DNA of 8,022 nt, taken from contig DJSP01000067.1 in NCBI GenBank assembly GCA_002438065.1, positions 1 to 8,022 on the forward strand, written 5' to 3'. The position numbers were made by a program, and so were the translations under genes. Below the pieces are notes generated by a model. The model did not search any database, was not told where the DNA came from, and saw only the letters and a program-made list of their open reading frames with translations. Shown here one piece after another: positions 1 to 6,713 of this stretch. The DNA comes from Caryophanales bacterium UBA6331. Lineage in GTDB: Bacteria > Bacillota_I > Bacilli_A > RF39 > UBA660. Each line of letters starts with the position of its first letter. Position 1 is the first letter of the stretch.

Positions 1-1
1 T

Positions 2-2260
2 AAATATCATCCTCATGGTGATTCATCTGTTTATGAAGCATTAATTAGAATGAGTCAAAGTTGGAAACAAAATCATATTTTAATTGAAGTAGATGGTAAT
101 AATGGATCTATTGATGGTGATGGACCGGCAGCTTATCGTTATACTGAATGTAGACTTGCTAAGATAAGTGAAGAATTATTAAAAGATATTGATAAAGATA
201 CAGTTGTAATGGCTCCGAACTATTCAGATACCCTAATGGAACCTACCGTTTTACCAGCTAAGTTTCCTAACCTTTTAGTTAATGGTACAAGTGGTATTTC
301 AGCAGGATATGCAACAAATATTCCACCACATAATTTAATTGAAATATGTGATGCTGTTATTAAAAGAATAGATAGTCCTAATTGTCATGAAGATTCTATT
401 TTTGAGATAATAAAAGGACCTGATTTTCCAACTGGAGCAATCGTTGAAGGAATAGATGGAATTAAAGAAGCGTTTAAAACTGGTAGAGGTAGATTAATTA
501 TTACTAGTAAATATACTTTTGAAAAAAATAAAGGTAAAGAACAAATAATTATTACCGAAATTCCTTTTGAAGTAAATAAACAATTATTAGTTAAAAAAAT
601 AGATGATATTAGATATGATAAGAAAATAGATGGAATAACTGAAGTTAGAGATGAATCAGATAAAGACTCTTCAATTCGTATAGTTATTGATATGAAAGCT
701 GGAGCTAATAAAGATTTAATATTAAAATATTTACTTAAAAATACTGAACTACAAACAACATACAACTACAACATGGTTTGTATTGATAAAAGAAGACCTA
801 GATTACTAGGAATTATTCCTATAATTGATGCTTATATTGAACATCAAAAAGATGTTATTACTAAAAGAACTAAATTTGATTTAGATTTTGCTTTAAAAGA
901 AATGCATATAACTGAAGGTTTAGTTAAAGCTATAAGTATTTTAGATGAAGTAATTGCATGTATTAGAGGTAGTAAAAATAAACCAGATGCAATTACAAAT
1001 TTGGTTAAAGAGTTTGATTTTACTGAAGAACAAGCAACAGCAATAGTTATGTTACAATTATATAGATTAACTAATACCGATATAACTATTTTAAATGAAA
1101 AGTTAGATAATTTAAGAAAGATTATTAATGAACTTAGATTAATTTTAAGTGATGAAAATAAATTAAAATCAGTAATTAAAGAAGAACTTAGAAGAATTAA
1201 AAAAGAATATGGAATGCCTCGTAAGACGGAAATTAGAAGTGAAGTTAAAGAAATTAAAATTGATGAAAAAGAATTAATCCCGAGAGAAGATGTAATTGTT
1301 ATTTTAACTAAAGACGGTTACATTAAGAGAGTTTCATTAAAGAGTAAATCTGATGATGAAGATACTCTTGTTAAACCAGGAGATTATGTAATTTCTTATT
1401 ATAAAACTAATACGATTAATAAGTTATGTGTTATAACAGCTAAAGGAAATTATTTATATATTCCAATTCATGAGATACCAGCTTGTAAATGGAAGGAAAT
1501 AGGCAAGCATGTAAGTAATATTGTAACTATTCCTTCAGATGATAGAGTAATATCTTCTTATGTTATTAATGAAGAACAAAGTAATCCGATTATTTCAATA
1601 TTTACTAAGAATGGTATGGTTAAGAGATGCAATTTAAATGACTTTATTGTTTCAAGATATAATAAACCATATACAGCTATGAAACTTAAAGATGATGATG
1701 AAATAGTAAGTACTAGTTTAAATAAAGAAAATGCGATGATTGTTACTAGTGATGGATATTATCTAAATTATAATGTTAATGAGATACCAGTAGTTAGTCC
1801 TAAAGCAGCTGGTGTTAAAGGAATTAACTTAAAAGATGACTTTGTTGTATTAGGCACTACATATAACGATAGTGATGAATATCTAAATGTATTTACTAAT
1901 CAAAAGACTGCTAAGAGAGTTAAATTAAAAGATTTAAGTTTCTTATCAAGAGCTAAGAGAGGATCTAGTTTACTTAAGAAAGTTAAATCAACTAAGTATG
2001 AAATCTCATTTGCGTTCTTAACTAATAGTAAAGATGAAATTGGATATATTACTGGAGAAGATACAAATATATTAAAAAATAGTGATATTCCAATAATGGA
2101 TGTTCAATCAACAGGAAGTGTTTATACTAAATTAAATGTAAGTAATGTATTTGTTATAAAAAATATGAAAAACATAGATGATAATTCTTTTGCAGTAAAG
2201 AAAGAAGAAACAAGTAAAGAATTAACTATCGATAATTTCATTGATGATTTTAAATTATAG
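2..2260 (+). CDS. parC: DNA topoisomerase IV subunit A (ParC), 5'-truncated by the window edge
   Basis: ParC is the DNA-cleaving subunit of topoisomerase IV; with ParE it decatenates daughter chromosomes and relaxes supercoils. The reading frame is open from base 2, so the ATG at base 50 is internal and the true start lies upstream. The fragment opens in the winged-helix region with YHPHGDS. The catalytic tyrosine is in RYTE (codon 140-142). Breakage-reunion signatures follow (NGTSGISAGYAT, IPPHNL, KGPDFPTG, TEIPFEVNK), then a coiled-coil region with MLQLYRLTNTDI, then beta-pinwheel blades from about base 1290 (KDGYIKR, TKNGMVKR, TSDGYYLN). A GyrA box (QRRGGKG) is absent, and the phrasing resembles Firmicutes GrlA/ParC, so ParC is preferred over GyrA. 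The usual quinolone-resistance positions read as wild type: Ser at codon 23-25 (Ser80 equivalent) and Glu at codon 35-37 (Glu84 equivalent). parE is expected just upstream, outside the window. Confidence 0.95.
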   Translation, partial: KYHPHGDSSVYEALIRMSQSWKQNHILIEVDGNNGSIDGDGPAAYRYTECRLAKISEELLKDIDKDTVVMAPNYSDTLMEPTVLPAKFPNLLVNGTSGISAGYATNIPPHNLIEICDAVIKRIDSPNCHEDSIFEIIKGPDFPTGAIVEGIDGIKEAFKTGRGRLIITSKYTFEKNKGKEQIIITEIPFEVNKQLLVKKIDDIRYDKKIDGITEVRDESDKDSSIRIVIDMKAGANKDLILKYLLKNTELQTTYNYNMVCIDKRRPRLLGIIPIIDAYIEHQKDVITKRTKFDLDFALKEMHITEGLVKAISILDEVIACIRGSKNKPDAITNLVKEFDFTEEQATAIVMLQLYRLTNTDITILNEKLDNLRKIINELRLILSDENKLKSVIKEELRRIKKEYGMPRKTEIRSEVKEIKIDEKELIPREDVIVILTKDGYIKRVSLKSKSDDEDTLVKPGDYVISYYKTNTINKLCVITAKGNYLYIPIHEIPACKWKEIGKHVSNIVTIPSDDRVISSYVINEEQSNPIISIFTKNGMVKRCNLNDFIVSRYNKPYTAMKLKDDDEIVSTSLNKENAMIVTSDGYYLNYNVNEIPVVSPKAAGVKGINLKDDFVVLGTTYNDSDEYLNVFTNQKTAKRVKLKDLSFLSRAKRGSSLLKKVKSTKYEISFAFLTNSKDEIGYITGEDTNILKNSDIPIMDVQSTGSVYTKLNVSNVFVIKNMKNIDDNSFAVKKEETSKELTIDNFIDDFKL

Positions 2261-2269
2261 AATTATAAG
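2241..2269 (+). promoter_or_regulatory. Candidate sigma-A promoter for ylbD-ylbE, inside the 3' end of parC
   Basis: TTGATG (2241-2246) and TATAAG (2264-2269) are separated by 17 bases, matching the sigma-A consensus at 4 of 6 and 5 of 6 positions. Predicted initiation near 2276-2277 falls inside the left arm of the following hairpin. A transcript from here would therefore lack most of that arm. In DNA this AT-rich chance matches are common, so confidence is moderate. Confidence 0.4.
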
Positions 2270-2307
2270 ACCACTTAATTAATATAATATATTAGGTGGT
2301 TTTATTT
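2270..2307 (+). terminator. Intrinsic terminator after parC, overlapping the ylbD ribosome binding site
   Basis: ACCACTTAAT (2270-2279) pairs with ATTAGGTGGT (2291-2300) in a 10-bp stem containing one G-U pair and an 11-base AT-rich loop. It is followed directly by TTTTATTT (2300-2307). The position, 10 bases after the parC stop, fits a rho-independent terminator. The right arm also contains the ylbD Shine-Dalgarno sequence. Confidence 0.7.
2294..2299 (+). promoter_or_regulatory. Ribosome binding site of ylbD, embedded in the hairpin
   Basis: AGGTGG lies 8 bases before the ATG at 2308 and is the only good Shine-Dalgarno match there. This decides the start against the in-frame GTG at 2296, which lies within the site itself. 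In any transcript reading through from parC these bases would be paired in the stem. Confidence 0.7.
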
Positions 2308-2679
2308 ATGGATAAAAAAGAAGAATTTAAAGAATTTATTAAAAGTAAACCAGAACTAGTTGATTATGTAAAAAGCAAAGAATATACATGGCAAGATTTT
2401 TATGAAGTATATGATTTATATGGTAAAGATGAAAGTGTATGGGAAAAATATAGGGAAAAGAAAAGTGATAGTGAAAGTGATGATAGGAAGAATGCATCTA
2501 TTACAGAACTAACTAATTTAGTTAAAAATATAAATATAGATAATGTCCAAAAATATATTAATAATGCTCAAAAAGCAATTAATGTAATAAGTGAGTTAAC
2601 AGCTAAAAAACCAAGTTCTAATGTAGTTCAAACTGTTGCTAAAACACCTAGAGTAATAAATAAGTTTTTTGGTGATTAA
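2308..2679 (+). CDS. ylbD: YlbD-family protein (putative coat protein family in Bacillus)
   Basis: This 123-residue acidic/lysine-rich protein resembles the Bacillales YlbD family (PF14071). The N-terminal half carries the family pattern EFKEFIKSKPEL, a TWQDFYEVYDLYG core with conserved Trp-Gln-Asp, and VWEKY. After a charged, low-complexity linker (about residues 47-58), a second helical block (NIDNVQKYINNAQKAINVI) and a short aromatic tail ending in FFGD follow, also as in YlbD. No signal peptide or membrane segment is visible, so the protein is probably cytoplasmic. In Bacillus the family has been described as a putative spore-coat component, but its molecular function is not established. 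It is followed by ylbE with a one-base overlap, the same neighbour as in Bacillus, which strengthens both assignments. The ATG at 2308 is chosen because AGGTGG lies 8 bases upstream. Confidence 0.8.
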   Translation: MDKKEEFKEFIKSKPELVDYVKSKEYTWQDFYEVYDLYGKDESVWEKYREKKSDSESDDRKNASITELTNLVKNINIDNVQKYINNAQKAINVISELTAKKPSSNVVQTVAKTPRVINKFFGD

Positions 2680-2900
2680 TGAAGGCAGATATATTAATTA
2701 AAATCAATGAAGATGCTAAGTTAAAAGAATATATAAATAATAATTCATATTGGTATAAATATTTAAATAGAGGACCATCTTACTATAAAGAGTTTTTTGA
2801 TTCATATAAAGCTTTTAAAAAGAATGATAAAATAAATAAAACTAATAATATTTTAGAAACAGTTGACACTTTAAATAGTATTTTAAAAATATTAAAGTAA
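2679..2900 (+). CDS. ylbE: YlbE-family small protein
   Basis: This 73-residue protein resembles the YlbE family (PF14003): an N-terminal stretch with DAKLKEYINNN, a conserved aromatic block SYWYKYLNRGP, and a C-terminal amphipathic helix (about residues 54-72). Its function is unknown in any organism I can name; no enzyme motif or membrane segment is visible. The start codon shares its A with the ylbD stop codon (TAATG, 2677-2681), and GGTGAT at 2671-2676 lies immediately before it, which suggests translational coupling. Stable pairing of YlbD and YlbE, here and in Bacillales, suggests a joint role, possibly as partners; this is inference. The gene ends only 5 bases before the -35 box of the next promoter, and no separate terminator is visible. 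Confidence 0.75.
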   Translation: MKADILIKINEDAKLKEYINNNSYWYKYLNRGPSYYKEFFDSYKAFKKNDKINKTNNILETVDTLNSILKILK

Positions 2901-2905
2901 AGTAA

Positions 2906-2934
2906 TTGACATACTTTTTCCTTTTTTGTATAAT
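2906..2934 (+). promoter_or_regulatory. Full-consensus sigma-A promoter for the pilin gene
   Basis: TTGACA (2906-2911) and TATAAT (2929-2934) are both perfect matches to the sigma-A consensus and are separated by exactly 17 bases of T-rich DNA. Transcription would begin near 2941, giving a leader of about 24 bases with GAGG (2954-2957) before the ATG at 2965. This is the strongest promoter in the window and predicts high, largely activator-independent expression. Confidence 0.88.
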
Positions 2935-2964
2935 AAAAATATAAAGTAGAAAAGAGGAAAGATT

Positions 2965-3438
2965 ATGAAAAAATTAAATAAGAAAGGTTTTACATTAGTT
3001 GAATTACTTGCTGTTATCGTAATACTTGCATTAATTATGGTACTTGTACTTCCAAACGTTATGGATTCAATGAATTCGGCAAAGCAACAAACATTTTTGC
3101 TATATGCAAACAGAATGCTTGATGCAGCCATGAGCAAACGTGCTTCAGATGAATTAGCAGGAGGCACTGTTCCAACTTGTTATTTAATTAGCACTTTAAA
3201 TAATGGTAATACAAATAAATATAAAGGAAAAGTAACCATAGACAATGGTAAATATAAAATACAAATGTATGATGATAATTTTCAAATTGGATTTGCTAAC
3301 AATAAAGATGCTAATACAGTTTATGATATAGCAGGAGGGGTAACTTCTGCAGATATTGAAACAATTAAAGAGAATTTAAAAGCCAACAAAAAAACATTAT
3401 CATCAAAACCTAATCCAATCCCTAGTGTTTCTTGTTAA
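2965..3438 (+). CDS. Type IV prepilin-like protein with N-terminal methylation motif
   Basis: The 157-residue product begins with a short basic leader, MKKLNKKG, then FTLVELLAVIVIL. This is the class III signal cut by prepilin peptidase between Gly8 and Phe9. Glu13 is the conserved Glu5 of the mature protein and Pro30 is the usual Pro22. The hydrophobic helix (residues 9-31) would anchor it in the membrane before assembly. The remaining globular region (about 60-157) is not recognisable, and its only two cysteines, Cys72 and the terminal Cys157, could form a disulfide. It resembles major or minor pseudopilins of the ComGC/PilA type, but no ATPase, platform protein or peptidase gene lies nearby, so adhesion, motility or DNA uptake cannot be told apart. 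Its own consensus promoter and terminator make it a single-gene unit. Bases 3001-3180 are about 38% G+C by eye, clearly above the flanking genes. Confidence 0.85.
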   Translation: MKKLNKKGFTLVELLAVIVILALIMVLVLPNVMDSMNSAKQQTFLLYANRMLDAAMSKRASDELAGGTVPTCYLISTLNNGNTNKYKGKVTIDNGKYKIQMYDDNFQIGFANNKDANTVYDIAGGVTSADIETIKENLKANKKTLSSKPNPIPSVSC

Positions 3439-3458
3439 TAAGCAATTTTACTATTTAT

Positions 3459-3488
3459 AAAATCCAAGGTTTAAACTTTGGATTTTTT
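3459..3488 (+). terminator. Intrinsic terminator of the pilin gene
   Basis: AAAATCCAAGG (3459-3469) and CTTTGGATTTT (3476-3486) form an 11-bp stem with one G-U pair and a TTTAAA loop. The downstream arm runs into a six-T tract (3483-3488). It lies 21 bases after the pilin stop and 27 bases before nfo. Confidence 0.88.
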
Positions 3489-3515
3489 ATGTTAATATAA
3501 TATTGGTGATTAAAG

Positions 3516-4385
3516 ATGATAATAGGCTCTCATGTCCATTTTAAAAATAAACAAATACTAGATAGTGTTAAGGAGGCAGTACAATATAATGCAAATACTT
3601 TTATGTTTTATACTGGTGCTCCTCAAAATACATTTAGATCTTCTATAAAGAAAGAATATTTAGAAGAGGCTAAAAAAATAATGGAAGAAAATAATATAGA
3701 TATTAATAATGTTATTTGTCATGCACCATATATTATAAATTTAGCTAATAACTTAGATGAACATAAATATGAATTTAGTAAGGAATTTTTAAGAAAAGAA
3801 TTAGATAGATGTGAAGAATTAGAAGTTAAATATCTTGTGTTACATCCTGGTTCAAGTGTTAAAGTTGATCGCAGGATAGCAATAGATAATATAGTAAAAG
3901 CAATAAATGATATAACCAAAGAAGATGATAAATGTATTATTTTATTAGAAACTATGGCTGGCAAAGGAACTGAAATAGGTTGTAATTTAGATGAAATAGC
4001 ATATATAGTTAAAAACGTTAAAAATAAAATTGGAGTATGCTTAGATACATGTCATTTAAATGATTCAGGAGTAAACATTAATAATTTTGATGAATACCTA
4101 GATGAATTTGACAGACAAATAGGAATAAATAAAATTAAATGTGTTCACGTAAATGATTCTAAAAATGAAATTAATACGCATAAAGATCGTCATGAAAATA
4201 TTGGTTTTGGTACAATTGGTTTTGATGCATTAATGAAAGTAATAAATAATCCTAGACTAAAAGATGTTCCTAAAATTTTAGAAACACCTTATATTGAGGA
4301 TAAACCTCCTTACAAATTTGAGATAGAAATGATAAAGGAAGGAAAATTTAATCCTAATTTAAAAGATGATGTTATAAATAGTTAA
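3516..4385 (+). CDS. nfo: Endonuclease IV (apurinic/apyrimidinic endonuclease, Nfo)
   Basis: Nfo cuts DNA 5' to abasic sites and removes 3' blocking groups during base-excision repair, using a trinuclear zinc centre in a TIM barrel. The 289-residue length is normal for the family. All expected zinc ligands are visible: His69 (ICHAPY), His110 (LVLHPGS), Glu145 (LLETMAG), Asp177 and His180 (LDTCH), His211 (VHVNDSK), Asp224 and His226 (KDRHENIG), and Glu256 (ILETP). The chosen ATG has GGTGA at 3505-3509, six bases upstream, and starts a normal first strand, MIIGSHVHF. The protein is cytoplasmic. No convincing promoter lies in the 27 bases after the pilin terminator, so it may depend on a weak promoter or on readthrough. 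Its 3' end overlaps the convergent DUF2624-like gene by 14 bases; in Bacillus subtilis nfo (yqfS) is likewise next to the DUF2624 gene yqfT. Confidence 0.96.
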   Translation: MIIGSHVHFKNKQILDSVKEAVQYNANTFMFYTGAPQNTFRSSIKKEYLEEAKKIMEENNIDINNVICHAPYIINLANNLDEHKYEFSKEFLRKELDRCEELEVKYLVLHPGSSVKVDRRIAIDNIVKAINDITKEDDKCIILLETMAGKGTEIGCNLDEIAYIVKNVKNKIGVCLDTCHLNDSGVNINNFDEYLDEFDRQIGINKIKCVHVNDSKNEINTHKDRHENIGFGTIGFDALMKVINNPRLKDVPKILETPYIEDKPPYKFEIEMIKEGKFNPNLKDDVINS

Positions 4386-4617
4386 TATATTCACTAATTA
4401 ACTTGTTTATTTTTTCTGCATTTTCTTTAGAAAATCTATTTTCATAGTCTTTAAAATTATATTTATATTTATCTTGCATAATTTCTTTATAATGTTTTTT
4501 AATAAAGTCATAAGTAAAATCTAATTCATCGTTAGATAATCTTATGTCTTTTTTTAGTGCAAAATTTAAAACGTCATCTTTTCTTAAATTATTCATATAA
4601 ATATCAACAATATTCAT
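4372..4617 (-). CDS. DUF2624-like small protein (YqfT-type)
   Basis: This 81-residue charged, helical protein has no signal peptide, membrane segment or catalytic motif. Two blocks recall the Bacillales DUF2624/YqfT family: a helix-turn-helix-like stretch near residues 12-35 (DVLNFALKKDIRLSNDEL), comparable to the LLKYAKQYNISIT region of YqfT, and a C-terminal ENAEKINKLISEYI, comparable to ETAKQVNKLF. Function is unknown throughout the family. Adjacency to nfo supports the assignment, because yqfT follows yqfS (nfo) in Bacillus, although there the two genes point the same way and here they converge. The start at 4617 is supported by AGGGTGAT on the minus strand about four bases before the ATG, so it looks well translated. 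It is divergent from the PBP gene, with 43 bases between the two starts. Confidence 0.7.
   Translation of the reverse strand: MNIVDIYMNNLRKDDVLNFALKKDIRLSNDELDFTYDFIKKHYKEIMQDKYKYNFKDYENRFSKENAEKINKLISEYINYL
4380..4415 (+). terminator. Possible weak intrinsic terminator of nfo
   Basis: AGTTAAT (4380-4386) pairs with ATTAACT (4397-4403) around a 10-base loop, followed by TGTTTATTTTTT (4404-4415). The left arm includes the nfo stop codon. The stem has few G-C pairs and sits inside the coding 3' end of the opposing gene, so this is tentative. Confidence 0.3.
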
Positions 4618-4660
4618 AAAATCACCCTATATATTTTATGTTTTAATCCATAATAATATT
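4618..4660. promoter_or_regulatory. Divergent 43-bp start region between the DUF2624-like gene and the PBP gene
   Basis: The minus side holds a good ribosome binding site (4619-4627 read in reverse, AGGGTGAT). The plus side has no Shine-Dalgarno match before the ATG at 4661. A CATAAT hexamer (4649-4654) sits so that transcription would begin at or next to that ATG, but no -35 element accompanies it. A minus-strand promoter, if present, must lie within the start of the PBP gene; I could not identify one. Confidence 0.3.
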
Positions 4661-6562
4661 ATGAAAAATAAAATAATATATTTATTTATAATAGTTGTTT
4701 TAATATCAGTGTTTCAAATATATTCTTATAATGTAAATAACAAGTATGATACTGAAGAATATGTTTATGGGTTAACCGCGCCTAGAGGAAGAATTCTAGA
4801 TGTAAATGGGAATATATTAGTTGATAATAAACATGTTAAAGTTGTTATTGCAAATACTTATGGATTAAGTGAGAAAGATATAATTGAAAGTTGCAATAAA
4901 TTAAAAGATATTATTGATATTGAGCCTAGTATTAGCACTGATAAGTTAAAATATTACTATTACATAAATAATAAAAGTTATGTGGATAGTTTAGTATCTA
5001 ATGAAGTTATAACTAAATATAAAGAAAGAAAAATTAGTAGTAAAGATTTATTAGAAGAAAAGATTAATTTAGTTACTGAAGAGATGATTAGCGAAATAGA
5101 TAAAAAAGAAGCATATTTATATTATTTGTTTACAAATGGTTATTCTTATGAAGATAAAATAATTAAAGAAAATATTAGTGAAGAAGAATATATAAATATT
5201 AATCAAACAAAAATTAAAGGGATAAGAACTGATATTACTTGGGAAAGAACTTATCCTTATGGTGATACTTTAAGACTTGTGTTTGGAAATGTTTCTAGTA
5301 GTAAACAAGGCATTCCATTAGAATTAAAAACCCATTATTTAAACAAAGGATATAATTTAAATGATAGGGTTGGAATAAGTAATTTAGAATATATTTATGA
5401 TGATTATTTAAAAGGAACTAAAGCTAAATATAAAAGGGAAAATGGTTATTTAGAGTTAGTAAGTAATTATGAAAAAGGAAAAGATATTGTTTTATCTATT
5501 GATATAAATATTCAAAATGAAGCTGAAAAAATATTAGAATCAGAGATGATTTTAGCTAAGAAAGCACCTAATTCAAAATATTTTGATAAATCTTATTTAA
5601 TAGTTAGTAATCCAAATAATGGAGAAATAATATCTTTAGTAGGTAAAAAGATTAATGGTAATAATACATTTGTTGATTATTCTTATAATACAATATTAGA
5701 TTCATATGCGGTTGGTAGTGCTGTTAAAGGAGCATCTATTTCCGTAGGATATAAATATAATTTAATTGATGAAAATTTTAAGGTAAAAGATGCTTGTGTT
5801 AAGCTGTTTTCACAAAGAGAAAAATGTTCTTGGAAAGATTTAGGATATTTAGATGATATCGAAGCCTTAAGAATGAGTAGTAATTACTTTCAGTATTTGA
5901 TTGCGATTAAAGCAACTGGTAATGAATATGTAAGAAATATGAAATTAAATGCCAGCCATGAAGATTTTAATAAATATCGTAATGTTTTTAAAGATTATGG
6001 TTTAGGAACTTTAACTAATATTGATTTAAATAAAGAATCTAGTGGTGTTAAAGGAAACATTGTTTCAAGTGATTTACTTCTTAATTATTCAATTGGACAA
6101 TATGATACATATACGCCTATTCAACTTGCTAGTTATATAAACACTATTGCAAGTGGCAAAAGAAAAAGAATGTCTTTGCTTAAATACGTTTTAAATAATG
6201 ATGGTAGTATTTATTATGAAAATATAAATGAGGTATATAATGATGTACCAGTAAGTGATTATTATTTAAACCGAATTAGAGAAGGATTTACAGAAGTAAA
6301 TAAAAGTGGAACAGGGTATTATTATACTAATCATAAGTTTACATCAGCTGGTAAAACCGGAACTGCAGAAGCTATGTTAGGCTCTGTTAACGTAATAAAT
6401 ACATCATATGTTATGTATGCTCCTTTAGATAAACCTAAATTTTCTTTAGTTATAGTAAGTCCAAATATTAAATATCAAAATAGTATTAGTTCTTATAAAT
6501 ATCCAATAAATGCCCATGTCGCTAATAAAGTTAGCGAGTTTGTTTATGATAATTTGAAATAA
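4661..6562 (+). CDS. Class B penicillin-binding protein (transpeptidase, PBP2-like)
   Basis: This enzyme cross-links peptidoglycan on the outer face of the membrane, taking D-Ala-D-Ala stem peptides as donors. Its 633 residues give the class B layout: one N-terminal membrane anchor (about 4-23), a dimerisation/pedestal domain opened by APRGRILDVNGNIL (about 40-53), and a C-terminal transpeptidase domain (about 275-633). All catalytic motifs are present: SAVK with nucleophile Ser353 and Lys356, SSN at 406-408, and KTGTAE at 565-570. The segment between the first two motifs contains Cys379 and Cys389, echoing the cysteine-containing region of many Firmicutes class B PBPs. PASTA repeats and a glycosyltransferase domain are absent. 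It may serve elongation with a RodA-type partner, but division or sporulation roles cannot be excluded. It appears to be transcribed alone. The start has no Shine-Dalgarno sequence, yet no better in-frame ATG exists and the anchor begins here. No clear terminator follows. Confidence 0.92.
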   Translation: MKNKIIYLFIIVVLISVFQIYSYNVNNKYDTEEYVYGLTAPRGRILDVNGNILVDNKHVKVVIANTYGLSEKDIIESCNKLKDIIDIEPSISTDKLKYYYYINNKSYVDSLVSNEVITKYKERKISSKDLLEEKINLVTEEMISEIDKKEAYLYYLFTNGYSYEDKIIKENISEEEYININQTKIKGIRTDITWERTYPYGDTLRLVFGNVSSSKQGIPLELKTHYLNKGYNLNDRVGISNLEYIYDDYLKGTKAKYKRENGYLELVSNYEKGKDIVLSIDINIQNEAEKILESEMILAKKAPNSKYFDKSYLIVSNPNNGEIISLVGKKINGNNTFVDYSYNTILDSYAVGSAVKGASISVGYKYNLIDENFKVKDACVKLFSQREKCSWKDLGYLDDIEALRMSSNYFQYLIAIKATGNEYVRNMKLNASHEDFNKYRNVFKDYGLGTLTNIDLNKESSGVKGNIVSSDLLLNYSIGQYDTYTPIQLASYINTIASGKRKRMSLLKYVLNNDGSIYYENINEVYNDVPVSDYYLNRIREGFTEVNKSGTGYYYTNHKFTSAGKTGTAEAMLGSVNVINTSYVMYAPLDKPKFSLVIVSPNIKYQNSISSYKYPINAHVANKVSEFVYDNLK

Positions 6563-6587
6563 GTAAATTAAATTTCCTCTATTTAGC

Positions 6588-6608
6588 CAAATATTATATC
6601 GATATTTG
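6588..6608. repeat. Inverted repeat CAAATAT / ATATTTG
   Basis: CAAATAT (6588-6594) and ATATTTG (6602-6608) are exact inverted copies around seven bases. No T-tract follows on the plus strand, so it does not look like a terminator for the PBP gene. The same 7-base half-sites recur, in the opposite arrangement, inside the palindrome at 6880-6901. Confidence 0.45.
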
Positions 6609-6634
6609 TGAAAAAATAACAAAAACATTAAAAA

Positions 6635-6648
6635 TAAATGTACATTTA
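6635..6648. repeat. 14-bp perfect palindrome
   Basis: TAAATGTACATTTA reads identically on both strands. It could be a binding site for a dimeric repressor, but it lies about 300 bases before the next confident gene and no promoter boxes were seen beside it. In AT-rich DNA some palindromes of this kind arise by chance. Confidence 0.35.
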
Positions 6649-6713
6649 ATTATTTATAATAAATAAAGAAAATTACATCAATACGAACTTTTATAACAAG
6701 GATTTAACAAATA

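Noticed and set aside
35..142. Possible quinolone-resistance substitutions in ParC
   Set aside because: The equivalents of Ser80 and Glu84 are Ser and Glu, the usual sensitive residues; the Tyr before RYTE is a neutral-looking variant of the common Met.
385..765. Minus-strand open frame of 126 codons inside parC
   Set aside because: It lies wholly within the confidently assigned parC frame, has no Shine-Dalgarno on its strand, and its serine/leucine/isoleucine-rich peptide is typical of an antisense shadow.
2892..3167. Minus-strand 91-codon frame over the pilin promoter and N-terminus
   Set aside because: It is antisense to the pilin gene and its consensus promoter, with no family signature; the hydrophobic stretch is the reverse image of AT-rich coding DNA.
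3496..3501. TATAAT hexamer just before nfo
   Set aside because: It would start transcription inside the nfo Shine-Dalgarno, and no -35 box lies 16-18 bases upstream, so it is probably chance in AT-rich DNA.
3719..3964. Minus-strand 81-codon frame within nfo
   Set aside because: It overlaps the zinc-ligand region of a complete nfo and shows no independent coding signal.
6446..6628. Minus-strand 60-codon frame at the PBP 3' end
   Set aside because: Most of it is antisense to the PBP C-terminus, no ribosome binding site was seen, and the composition is that of random AT-rich sequence.
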